From Ignavibacteriales bacterium (GTDB taxonomy: Bacteria; Bacteroidota; Ignavibacteria; T3Sed10-11): a stretch of 44,519 nt of DNA. Positions 26,180 through 34,103 of the stretch are shown here, one piece after another. The notes under the pieces are model-generated. The model was not told the origin of the DNA, ran no database searches, and saw nothing but the letters and a program-made list of their open reading frames with translations. Each line of letters begins with the position of its first letter. Positions within the stretch are counted from its first letter, which is position 1. The position numbers and the translations under genes are program-made. The DNA lies in contig PWYR01000141.1 of the NCBI GenBank assembly GCA_003567775.1, positions 1 to 44,519 on the forward strand, read 5' to 3'.

Positions 26180-28597
26180 ATGTCTAAGAAAAAGAAAATT
26201 CTCACCGGTCTGACCGGCGCCCTTATAATTGTTCTAATCGCCGGTTTTTTATTTGCCAGACACCTTGCAACACGTTCTTTCCCCGACTATGAAGCGACAT
26301 TAACCGGTTCTGAACTCAGAGAAGATGTATACATCTATCGTGATGATTACGGAGTTCCCCGTATAGAAGCGACAAATGAATACGATGCTTTCTTTTCCAT
26401 CGGTGTTGTGCATGCGCAGGACCGGTTATGGCAGATGGAATTATCGAGACGCGTGGGTCAGGGACGGCTTGCGGAAATACTCGGACCCGATGCCCTCGAT
26501 ATCGATAAATTATTCAGAACTTTCGGGTTTGTCTCAGTAGTTGAAAAAACACTGCAAGAGCTTGAACCCGAATTGCTTCGGATACTCGAAGGTTATGCAG
26601 CCGGAGTTAATCATATAATTAATACAAGCAAAGGAAAATTCCCTATCGAGTTCGATGTGCTTCAATTTGAGCCGGAACCGTGGGAGCCACTGCACACACT
26701 TCTTATTTCAAAATTAATGGCATACGAACTAAGTCTTGCCTGGCGGGTAGATGTAGCAATGGGGCAGGTTTTTGAAAACTTAGAGTATGATCTCGCGATC
26801 ACAGCCCTGCCCGGATATCCTTCTAACGCACCGGTTATTGCACCGGAAGCATTGCGGAACATCCGGTTCGCCGACACGTTTAATAATATGCTGAGGATAG
26901 ATTCAAAATACCGAAAATTCGCGGGTATTAAGGGTTCGCACGTCGGGAGTAATAGCTGGGTCGTCAACGGGACTCTATCATCCAGCGGTAAACCGATGCT
27001 CGCCAACGATCCCCATCTCGGACTGGCAAGCCCCTCCCGATGGTATGAATTACACGTTAATGCGGGCGAAAGATTAAATGTAGGCGGTATGACCTTTGCC
27101 GGCGTCCCGGTTGTTATTATCGGTCGAAACAATGCTCTCGCCTGGGGCTTGACAAACGTAATGGCGGATGATGCAGATTTTTATTTCGAAGATATCGACA
27201 CAACCGGCACACCCCGGTACAGAGTCGATAATGAATGGCGCGATATGATTATTCGTGAGGAAATAATACAAATAAAAGAAAATGAGCCGGTAACGTTTAC
27301 AGTATATGAAACCCATCGAGGTCCTTTAGTTCAATCATTGCTCGGCATACAACCCGGTAGATGGGAGGATCAGCCGATCAGTATGCGTTGGACAGCACGT
27401 GAACCGACAGAAGAACTGAAAGCAATGTACGGGGTTAACAAGGCAGCTTCGTATGATGAATTCAGAGAAAGTTTACGCTACTTTTCCGCTCCGGGACAAA
27501 ACTTTATATATGCGGATACGGCGGGTAATATCGCGTATCGTCCCGCGGTCAGATTACCAATTCGACCGCTCGGCAACCCGATGCTTCCCTTCCCCGGCTG
27601 GGACAGTAGGTACGATTGGTCGGGGTATGTTCCATTTGAAGAATTACCGGAATTATATAATCCTCCGACCGGTATAATAGCCACGGCAAATAATAAAATG
27701 GTTGATGATTCATATCCTTACTATATCAGCGCAATGTGGGAACCACCCTCCCGCATACAGCGTATAATGGAAATGTTAAATGACAGCGAGGTTTTTCTGA
27801 TCTCAGATTTTAAAAGAATGCAAAACGATTTTATTTCCATTCATGCTCGTGAAGTTGTACCGTATATTCTTAAAGCATTCAACGATATAGAAGTGACCGA
27901 TGGAGACCTGTTACGTTCACTTAGCTATTTCAGGAATTGGGATTTTTATTTTGGTCCCGAAGATGTTCCGACTGCAATTTTTAATGTTTTCTGGGTAAAA
28001 TTCGTTGAGAATACATTCAAACCGCGTATGGGAGAACAGCTCTTCAATGAATACATCGGACTTGCTAATATTCCTATACGCGCATTACACGATCTTCTCA
28101 ACTCGCCCGATTCCGAGTGGTTCGACAATCCGCACACATCACGACGTGAAAATCGGGACGATATCATCCGCCAGAGTTTGCAAGACGCACTGCAATACTT
28201 GCGCGATGAACTCGGCGACGATATTCGGACGTGGCGATGGGGTTCTATTCATACTGTTACTTTTGAACATATATTCGGTCAACGCTCCCCCATCAACAGA
28301 GTCGTGAACATCGGTCCTTTTCCAATCGGCGGCGCAGGAACTACCGTCAATAACGGTGAATATCTTCTTTACGATCCTTACGAAAATATTCTCGGACCAT
28401 CGATGCGATTCGTCGCCGATATGGCTGATCCTGCTACTGCATATACCATAATCCCGACCGGTCAATCGGGACAACCGCTTCACAGGCATTACAAAGATCA
28501 AACACAGCTATGGCTGGACGGACGATACAAAACCACATCGATGAATGAAGAACCCGGTGTACGCTACAGAATAACTACTTTAAAACCGAAACAATAA
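26180..28597 (+). CDS. Penicillin acylase family N-terminal nucleophile hydrolase
   Basis: The protein has 805 aa. Residues 6-26 form an N-terminal membrane anchor, so the enzyme works in the periplasm. The family start YIYRDDYGVPRIEA is near residues 51-64, and HAQDRLWQMELSRR is at 78-91. The self-cleavage site is HVGS-NSW, making Ser257 the new N-terminal nucleophile of the large chain (Ser-Asn-Ser-Trp, compare Ser-Asn-Met-Trp in penicillin G acylase). Relatives cleave amide bonds of penicillins, acyl-homoserine lactones or cephalosporin side chains; this one's substrate is unknown and quorum-signal quenching is one option. It has its own promoter. The sirtuin gene begins 17 nt downstream. 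Confidence 0.93.
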   Translation: MSKKKKILTGLTGALIIVLIAGFLFARHLATRSFPDYEATLTGSELREDVYIYRDDYGVPRIEATNEYDAFFSIGVVHAQDRLWQMELSRRVGQGRLAEILGPDALDIDKLFRTFGFVSVVEKTLQELEPELLRILEGYAAGVNHIINTSKGKFPIEFDVLQFEPEPWEPLHTLLISKLMAYELSLAWRVDVAMGQVFENLEYDLAITALPGYPSNAPVIAPEALRNIRFADTFNNMLRIDSKYRKFAGIKGSHVGSNSWVVNGTLSSSGKPMLANDPHLGLASPSRWYELHVNAGERLNVGGMTFAGVPVVIIGRNNALAWGLTNVMADDADFYFEDIDTTGTPRYRVDNEWRDMIIREEIIQIKENEPVTFTVYETHRGPLVQSLLGIQPGRWEDQPISMRWTAREPTEELKAMYGVNKAASYDEFRESLRYFSAPGQNFIYADTAGNIAYRPAVRLPIRPLGNPMLPFPGWDSRYDWSGYVPFEELPELYNPPTGIIATANNKMVDDSYPYYISAMWEPPSRIQRIMEMLNDSEVFLISDFKRMQNDFISIHAREVVPYILKAFNDIEVTDGDLLRSLSYFRNWDFYFGPEDVPTAIFNVFWVKFVENTFKPRMGEQLFNEYIGLANIPIRALHDLLNSPDSEWFDNPHTSRRENRDDIIRQSLQDALQYLRDELGDDIRTWRWGSIHTVTFEHIFGQRSPINRVVNIGPFPIGGAGTTVNNGEYLLYDPYENILGPSMRFVADMADPATAYTIIPTGQSGQPLHRHYKDQTQLWLDGRYKTTSMNEEPGVRYRITTLKPKQ

Positions 28598-28613
28598 CGC
28601 ACAAAAAAATACA

Positions 28614-29384
28614 ATGACAACAGAAACTATTCCACAAATCGTTTATGATAAATTAATCGCAGCCCGCGTCGTCGGTGCATTCACCGGCGCCGGGATATCC
28701 GCCGAAAGCAATATCCCCACGTTCCGGGGTGATGAAGGATTATGGGCAAAGTTCAAACCGGAAGAGCTTGCAAATTTCAATGCATTTATGAAAAACCCAA
28801 AACTGGTCTGGGAGTGGTATTCGGCAAGAAAAAAAATTATACACGGGGCGCAGCCCAACCCCGGTCATCTGGCGCTTGCCGAACTTGAGGAGATAATTGA
28901 CGAGGTCATCGTCGTTACACAAAACATAGATAATTTGCACCGAAGAGCCGGAAGCACTAAAGTGTACGAGTTGCATGGTAATATAGAGCGTAATTATTGC
29001 ATTAAGTGCGGTGAAAATTATGCAGATGAAGTAATTTTAGCCGATGAACTTCCCCCTAAATGTGGCAAATGTAGCGGTCTGGTGCGGCCCGATGTAGTGT
29101 GGTTCGGAGAATATTTGCCGCAGGATGAATTCGCCGCATCCGAAGAAGCCGCGCAGAGATCGGAGGTTTTTCTCTCCCTCGGCACGTCCGGTATTGTCTA
29201 TCCCGCTGCATCGATTCCTCAGGTGGCAAAATATTCCGGAGCTTTCGTAATAGAGATCAATCCTGAAACTACTCCGCTCACTGAAATCGCCGATGTGACT
29301 ATACTCGGGAAAACCGGAAAGGTCCTCCCGGAAATCGTGAACACACTACGTTCAATCAAAAGGAAAGGAAAAAATATTGATTAA
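28614..29384 (+). CDS. cobB: NAD-dependent protein deacylase, sirtuin (CobB type)
   Basis: The enzyme removes acyl groups from lysines using NAD, releasing nicotinamide and O-acyl-ADP-ribose. It has 256 aa. NAD-binding GAGIS is at residues 25-29, TQNID at 102-106, catalytic His121 in the ELHGN motif, and a zinc site at Cys129, Cys132, Cys150 and Cys153. Tyr69 and Arg72 (WYSAR) form the YxxR pair that in SIRT5 and E. coli CobB recognises succinyl and malonyl lysine, so desuccinylase activity is likely. Its stop overlaps the TTG start of pyk by 8 nt, so a central glycolytic enzyme is coupled to it. Confidence 0.95.
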   Translation: MTTETIPQIVYDKLIAARVVGAFTGAGISAESNIPTFRGDEGLWAKFKPEELANFNAFMKNPKLVWEWYSARKKIIHGAQPNPGHLALAELEEIIDEVIVVTQNIDNLHRRAGSTKVYELHGNIERNYCIKCGENYADEVILADELPPKCGKCSGLVRPDVVWFGEYLPQDEFAASEEAAQRSEVFLSLGTSGIVYPAASIPQVAKYSGAFVIEINPETTPLTEIADVTILGKTGKVLPEIVNTLRSIKRKGKNID

Positions 29385-30807
29385 CATTCGAACGACTTCA
29401 TTTGTTCGGACAAAAACCCTTTGCACAATCGGTCCGGCAACCCAATCACTACAGATGTTAAAGCGTCTTATAAAAGAGGGTATGAACGCCGCGCGGCTGA
29501 ATTTCTCACATGGTTCGCACGAAGATCATATCAGAATGTATAAAAAGATCCGCAAAGCCGGTCAGGAACTCGATGTATTCGTTCCCGTCATTCAGGATCT
29601 GCAGGGACCGAAAATCCGAGTCGGTAATCTTTCGCAGCCGGAAATTCGATTGAAGCGAGGAAACACAATCCGGATTACGACAAAAAACATTAAAGGCACA
29701 TCGGAAGTACTGCCGACAACCTATAAAAATCTGCCAAAGGATGTGCAAAAAAATGATTCGATTCTTTTGGATGACGGCCTTATTAAACTGACGGTCGAAA
29801 AAGTTAAAACCAATGAGGTAATTTGTAAAATTATCGAAGGTGGAATAATCAAACCGAATAAAGGAATCAATTTGCCGGGCGTTAATGTCAGTTCGCCTAC
29901 TCTGACAAAGAAAGATCGTGAAGACATAGAACTTGGCATTGCACTCGGATTCGACTATGTTGCCCTATCATTCGTTCGGTCTTCAAATGATATTCGTCTT
30001 CTCCGGCGCGCAATGTCACAATACGGTAAAGTAGTACCGATAATTGCAAAGATAGAAAGACCTGAAGCAGTGGATGCCATCGAAGATATAATACGGGAAG
30101 CCGACGCGGTAATGGTAGCTCGGGGCGACCTTGGCGTCGAAATGCCGAGTGAGGATGTTCCCCTAATCCAAAAAATGATCATCAATAAATGTAATCGAAT
30201 TGGTAAACCCGTTATCACCGCAACACAGATGCTTGAGTCGATGATTGAAAAACCGACCGCAACCCGCGCAGAAACAAGCGATGTGGCAAACGCCGTACTT
30301 GACGGCACCGATGTTGTTATGCTCAGCGGTGAAACTTCGATCGGAAAACACCCGGTCGCAGCGGTTAAAACGATGAACACCATTTTAAAAAAGACCGAAG
30401 CAGCGTTAACATTTTCTTACAAAACACAACGTGAAATACAGAGTGATATAGCAGCGGAAGCGGTAGGTCGCGCAGCGTGTATACTTTCCGAGCAGGTGGG
30501 CGCCGCCGCGATTGTTCCTATAACACACGGCGGCACAACTGCCCGTATTCTTGCAAAATATCGTCCCCGCGCAATTATCCTTGCAGCTACTGCTAACAAA
30601 GATACTGCACACCGCTTAAATCTTGTTTGGGGAGTACAACCTTTGCTCATTTCCCGTCTCGCGGATATCGATACCACGCTTGAGAATATCGAAAGTGAGA
30701 TCGCAGATTCGAGAAAATTTAAAAAGGGAAGTTACGTTGTATATACTGCCGGGATGCCTATGCGTATTATGGGAAAAACAAATATGGTTAAGGTAAGTAA
30801 AATTTGA
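29377..30807 (+). CDS. pyk: Pyruvate kinase
   Basis: The enzyme converts phosphoenolpyruvate and ADP to pyruvate and ATP. It has 476 aa. Motifs: TLCTIGPATQ near the start, MNAARLNFSHG, the catalytic Lys loop PIIAKIERPEAV, MVARGDLGVEMP and the TATQMLESM signature with the conserved Thr. The start is TTG 29377 with AGGAAAGG upstream and an overlap with the sirtuin gene. A hairpin follows at 30819. Confidence 0.97.
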   Translation: MINIRTTSFVRTKTLCTIGPATQSLQMLKRLIKEGMNAARLNFSHGSHEDHIRMYKKIRKAGQELDVFVPVIQDLQGPKIRVGNLSQPEIRLKRGNTIRITTKNIKGTSEVLPTTYKNLPKDVQKNDSILLDDGLIKLTVEKVKTNEVICKIIEGGIIKPNKGINLPGVNVSSPTLTKKDREDIELGIALGFDYVALSFVRSSNDIRLLRRAMSQYGKVVPIIAKIERPEAVDAIEDIIREADAVMVARGDLGVEMPSEDVPLIQKMIINKCNRIGKPVITATQMLESMIEKPTATRAETSDVANAVLDGTDVVMLSGETSIGKHPVAAVKTMNTILKKTEAALTFSYKTQREIQSDIAAEAVGRAACILSEQVGAAAIVPITHGGTTARILAKYRPRAIILAATANKDTAHRLNLVWGVQPLLISRLADIDTTLENIESEIADSRKFKKGSYVVYTAGMPMRIMGKTNMVKVSKI

Positions 30808-30818
30808 TGTTTTCATAT

Positions 30819-30855
30819 ACTTGCCCGTCACGCCATTTCTGCATGACGGGCAAGT
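30819..30855. terminator. Hairpin between convergent pyk and trxA
   Basis: A perfect 12-bp stem, ACTTGCCCGTCA (30819-30830) with TGACGGGCAAGT (30844-30855), loop 13 nt. The T tract on either side is poor, so it may be a bidirectional stop with modest strength. Confidence 0.7.
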
Positions 30856-30876
30856 TTCTATCCAACCCGGATGTTA

Positions 30877-30972
30877 TTATAGTACTCCAATCTCCGGTTC
30901 TATCTCAACCTCCGCACGAATCGAATTTGCTATCAGGCACTTCTCATTAGATTCGTATTGTAAAGGAACGAT
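30877..30972 (-). pseudogene. Possible 3' remnant of an OsmC-like gene
   Basis: The frame from 30972 to TAA 30877 reads VPLQYESNEKCLIANSI, then RAEVEIEPEIGVL, which resembles the C-terminal helix-strand of OsmC-like proteins (a Cys followed by ANS and a closing beta strand). A stop lies right before it and trxA occupies the DNA further upstream, so no full gene can exist. An intact OsmC-family gene is next to trxA on the same strand. The match is by eye only. Confidence 0.3.
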
Positions 30973-31012
30973 TTATACTTCGGCTTCGGTTGTGTATGTT
31001 GTACGTCACTCA

Positions 31013-31357
31013 TTATGAATTACTCACCGGTTCAAGATGTTCATCAAGTTTTTGTGTAAGCATATTTTTCGGCACGGCGCCGATGACGGCGTCGGCTAAT
31101 TCACCGCCTTTGAATATTGCAAGCGTTGGAATGCTCATTACACCATACTGTGCAGCACTCGCACCGTTCTCGTCGGTATTCACTTTCACAAATTTGAATT
31201 TTCCTGCATATTCTCCGGCGAGTTCTTCTATAACAGGAGCAATAATGCGGCATGGACCGCACCACGGCGCCCAAAAATCGACCAGTACTGGAATTTCAGA
31301 ATCAAGTACTTCCTTTTGAAAAGTAGCATCGGTTCCTTCAATTACATTTCTACTCAT
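31013..31357 (-). CDS. trxA: Thioredoxin
   Basis: This cytoplasmic disulfide reductant has 114 aa. The active site WCGPC is at residues 32-36, in [10 protein letters not shown]. The cis-proline loop SIPTLAIF is near 75-82. ATG 31357 is preceded by AAGGAG. It lies 27 nt after the OsmC gene and is probably read from the motif at 31865-31894. With the anti-sigma factor upstream, it could close a feedback loop by re-reducing the sensor, as thioredoxin does for RsrA in Streptomyces; that is inference from context. Confidence 0.97.
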   Translation of the reverse strand: MSRNVIEGTDATFQKEVLDSEIPVLVDFWAPWCGPCRIIAPVIEELAGEYAGKFKFVKVNTDENGASAAQYGVMSIPTLAIFKGGELADAVIGAVPKNMLTQKLDEHLEPVSNS

Positions 31358-31384
31358 ACTATCGTAACTCCTTTCATTGAATTA

Positions 31385-31828
31385 TTATTCCGGTGTACCG
31401 GCTTCGACTGGTTCTATTCTGTAAGAATGAGTTAGTTTAACAGTCGGTTGAACCATTGCCGAGACACCGCAATATTTAGTTGTTGATAATTCTATTGCTT
31501 TTTCAATATCGGTTGGATTTAAATCATTGCCATAAAACAAATACTCAATATGAATTTCTGTAAATATTTTCGGGTGCTCCTCCCGTTCGGTTGCGCGAAT
31601 GTGTAATTCGTAATGTTTTATATCCACCCGTTTTTTTCGTAAAATGGATATGATATCGCTTGAAGTACAGCCGCCAATTGCAAACAACAAGAGCTCTTTC
31701 GGCGTTGCGCCGGCGCCATGCCCGCCCGCAATCGGCTTTGTATCCATTACTACCCAATGATTTGAATCTGCTTTTGCAGCGTATGTATTTCCTTTTATCT
31801 GTATAACTTGTGCGTTTTTCTTAATCAT
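31385..31828 (-). CDS. OsmC/Ohr family protein
   Basis: The protein has 147 aa. Members of this family reduce organic hydroperoxides through two cysteines. The active pair is seen as FAIGGCTSSD (Cys54) and TTKYCGVSAM (Cys120), with PKELLLFA before the first. It is nearer the general YhfA/OsmC-like group than Ohr. The start is ATG 31828, set by AAGGA 5 nt upstream; the GTG at 31843 overlaps that SD. It lies downstream of the sigma/anti-sigma pair and has its own copy of the 30-bp bipartite motif. Confidence 0.92.
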   Translation of the reverse strand: MIKKNAQVIQIKGNTYAAKADSNHWVVMDTKPIAGGHGAGATPKELLLFAIGGCTSSDIISILRKKRVDIKHYELHIRATEREEHPKIFTEIHIEYLFYGNDLNPTDIEKAIELSTTKYCGVSAMVQPTVKLTHSYRIEPVEAGTPE

Positions 31829-31864
31829 ATCATCCTTTTTCACTATATTTCGTTAATGCATCAT

Positions 31865-31894
31865 ATTAGATGCACTCAACGAAAAAAGGATTCA
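31865..31894 (-). promoter_or_regulatory. Candidate ECF-sigma promoter of osmC-trxA
   Basis: Read on the minus strand: TGAATC, 14 nt starting with CTTTTT, then TGCATCTAAT. The same parts at the same spacing occur at 32731-32760, before the sigma gene. The -10-like half also forms an inverted repeat, TGCATC/GATGCA, with the downstream sequence. Transcription would start near 31858, about 30 nt before the osmC ATG. Confidence 0.6.
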
Positions 31895-31912
31895 GGAGAA
31901 GCCCAATATTTT

Positions 31913-32170
31913 TTATTTATGACGGAGAGAATCAACTTTCTTTAAGATTGTCTCCTCGATAGACCGTTTCGCAGATTCGGAAGGACAGGGCGATGGGTAT
32001 TCCTTATAGAGATTAATCGTAGTCTTCAAGCTTTTTAAGTATGCGAAACAATCCGGACAATCGTTTATATGAAGTCTGATTGTCTCACATTTCGGAGAAT
32101 TCAATTCCTCATCCAGATTATCGCATATATGCTCGAGAACTTCTTCACACGAGATATTTTGTTCGCTCAT
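31913..32170 (-). CDS. Zinc-binding anti-sigma factor, RsrA-like
   Basis: The protein has 85 aa, is soluble and has no membrane segment. It has the ZAS motif His34-x3-Cys38-x2-Cys41, with further Cys8, Cys16, Cys28 and Cys62. Spacing Cys8-His34-Cys38-Cys41 equals Cys11-His37-Cys41-Cys44 of Streptomyces RsrA, and the surrounding sequence (CEEVLEHICDNLDEELNSP) is similar in pattern to that of RsrA. RsrA releases its sigma factor when disulfide stress forms Cys pairs and expels zinc; I infer the same here. The gene overlaps the sigma gene by 4 nt (ATGA type), as expected for a balanced pair, and the next genes are OsmC and thioredoxin. Confidence 0.88.
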   Translation of the reverse strand: MSEQNISCEEVLEHICDNLDEELNSPKCETIRLHINDCPDCFAYLKSLKTTINLYKEYPSPCPSESAKRSIEETILKKVDSLRHK

Positions 32171-32727
32171 ATTGTCACATACTCCGATAATTTTTCACGT
32201 AATGCGGTTCGCGCGCGGTGTAAACGGGATTTCACCGCAGCTACCGAGAGATTTAAAACATCCGCAGTTTCCTGCGCCGATAATCCTTCCATATCACGCA
32301 GCACAAATACAATTCTATAATCGACCGTCAAAGATAGAATTGCTTCATCAAGTTGCGTCTTCAACTCATCCGACATCACTGTTTCCAGTGGTGTGGGACT
32401 GTCCGAGGGCTTCACAGCGTGATGCTCAGACTCCTCGTGGATAGGTACGGAAACTTCATCTATTTTTCGCTGACGGTTCTTCATCAGGCAATTGTTTGTC
32501 ACAATACTGTACAACCACGTGCTGAATTTCGATTTCCCGTCAAATTGATGGAGCTTCCGGAATACATTCACGAACGTATCCTGCAGCGCTTCTTCCGCCT
32601 TCTCGCGGTCACGACAAACTTTAAATGCAAAACTAAATACGGTATCTTCATACCGGCGAACTAATTCGCCGAATGCCTGCTTATCGCCGTCAAGAATATT
32701 TTGTATAAGATCGCTATCGTTTTTCAT
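32167..32727 (-). CDS. RNA polymerase sigma factor, ECF family
   Basis: The protein has 186 aa. Region 2 runs from LIQNILDGDKQAFGELVRRY through DTFVNVFRKLHQFDGKSKFS to TWLYSIVTNNCL, including the -10-reading segment. Region 4 has LSLTVDYRIVFVLRDMEGLS with the helix-turn-helix ETADVLNLSVAAVKSRLHRA, which reads the -35. The linker is about 50 residues and acidic. ATG 32727 gives a normal ECF start; the in-frame GTG 32748 lies inside the promoter-like motif. No SD precedes ATG 32727 and the predicted transcript starts at or next to it, so the mRNA may be leaderless. The anti-sigma gene follows with a 4-nt overlap. Confidence 0.94.
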   Translation of the reverse strand: MKNDSDLIQNILDGDKQAFGELVRRYEDTVFSFAFKVCRDREKAEEALQDTFVNVFRKLHQFDGKSKFSTWLYSIVTNNCLMKNRQRKIDEVSVPIHEESEHHAVKPSDSPTPLETVMSDELKTQLDEAILSLTVDYRIVFVLRDMEGLSAQETADVLNLSVAAVKSRLHRARTALREKLSEYVTI

Positions 32728-32730
32728 ATG

Positions 32731-32760
32731 ATTAGATGCATACTTCACAAAAAAGATTCA
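32731..32760 (-). promoter_or_regulatory. Candidate autoregulated ECF-sigma promoter of the sigma gene
   Basis: Read on the minus strand: TGAATC, 14 nt starting with TTTTTT, then TGCATCTAAT. It is the second copy of the motif at 31865-31894. TGAAT resembles the GGAAT -35 element of SigR-type sigmas, and TCTAA resembles the -10 of E. coli sigma-E. The predicted start falls within about 3 nt of ATG 32727. Confidence 0.55.
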
Positions 32761-32831
32761 TGATAATGTAGTAATTGAATGAAATAATTGCAACGTTCGA
32801 TTGAATTTAAACGGAAGGTTCATTATACTAT

Positions 32832-34022
32832 ATGTATCCAATCAAACTAACAACAATGTGTACTACCACTATGAAAACTAAGCTTACCGAAGATGAACTC
32901 CTTACTTTGATAACTTCCGTCTTTAATCCGCAAGAAGCGGATAAAACAATTGCAATAATAACCGACGTTCCGAATGATATAAGGTCGGATCATGATAAAT
33001 GGCAGGAAAGACGAGGGATCGTGTACGAATGGCGCCATCAACTTTCGGCTATTCGGGACAAGCTGCAATTTGAGAGTGTTGACCTTTATCTCTATGAGAA
33101 CGTCGAGAGCAATAATGCCGATCTTCCCGGGACCTTTTACAGAATAAATACCATAGAAGAGCCGGTCAAGGCGGATATGCTTTCCTCAATGGGCGATGCG
33201 GTATCACGTGAAAAAATATTGCAGGAAACAAACATTATCCTCGCACCGACCGAATATTCCGCAACCGCTCCGTTGAAAATGCTCGGGAAACAGTTTCCTT
33301 TTCGCGCAGCTACCATGCCGGGCTTTTCACGGGCAATGATACCCGCCCTCGGTTTGGACTACCAAAAGGTACACGAACGGGTTATGACTTTAAAAACACG
33401 GCTCGATGACGCCGGAAGCGCAACGGTTCAATTCGAAGCAGACAGAAACACGTACGAATTATTCTTCGATCTCCGGCACCGGAAAGCGCATGCAAGCTCG
33501 GGGCTTATCCGTGAGAAAGGAACCGCCGGTAATTTACCGTCCGGCGAGACATATATCGTACCTTACGAAGGAGAAAACGAAGGCGATCCGAGCAAAACAA
33601 AGGGTACATTGCCGGTGCGCTTCGGAAATGAGCTACTACTTTTTCATATTGAGGATAATCGCACTGTCTCAATCGAAGGTTCCGGCGATGCAGCAAAAGA
33701 ACGACAGAATTTTTTACGAGAAGAGCCGGCATACGGAAACATAGCCGAACTCGGATTAGGAATTCTGGACAGTTTCGGGATATCTGCCGTTGGCAGCGTG
33801 CTGCTTGATGAAAAACTCGGACTGCACGTTGCGTTCGGACGCAGCGAGCATTTCGGTGGTATAACCGGCCCGTCCTCATTTAACAATCCGAAAAACGTAA
33901 TACATATGGATTATGTGTATGTTCCTTCATTGCAACCCGATATCGGGGTTAAATTCGCCCGTTTGCATTACGCTGCGGGAGATGAAGAGACCATTATGGA
34001 AAACAATAAATACGTCGTATAG
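32832..34022 (+). CDS. Aminopeptidase, M29-like (thermophilic metalloprotease family)
   Basis: The protein has up to 396 aa. The C-terminal half carries M29-type metal and catalytic motifs: NLPSGETYIVPYE near residues 234-246, the ELGLGI segment near 306, LDEKLGLHVAFGRSEHFGG near 321-339 and a closing HMD near 356. Members are cytoplasmic two-metal exopeptidases. The first 200 residues resemble the family less clearly. ATG 32832 and ATG 32871 are both in frame and neither has an SD; the second gives a more typical start (MKTKLTEDELL). The gene diverges from the sigma factor gene across about 100 nt. A lipoprotein gene follows. Confidence 0.78.
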   Translation: MYPIKLTTMCTTTMKTKLTEDELLTLITSVFNPQEADKTIAIITDVPNDIRSDHDKWQERRGIVYEWRHQLSAIRDKLQFESVDLYLYENVESNNADLPGTFYRINTIEEPVKADMLSSMGDAVSREKILQETNIILAPTEYSATAPLKMLGKQFPFRAATMPGFSRAMIPALGLDYQKVHERVMTLKTRLDDAGSATVQFEADRNTYELFFDLRHRKAHASSGLIREKGTAGNLPSGETYIVPYEGENEGDPSKTKGTLPVRFGNELLLFHIEDNRTVSIEGSGDAAKERQNFLREEPAYGNIAELGLGILDSFGISAVGSVLLDEKLGLHVAFGRSEHFGGITGPSSFNNPKNVIHMDYVYVPSLQPDIGVKFARLHYAAGDEETIMENNKYVV

Positions 34023-34103
34023 TTGCGCCTTTTGGGAAAATTTATTATATATTATGATGAACTGTTAATTCCCTCAACTTATAATCCGAAAGGTTTGATT
34101 CAA

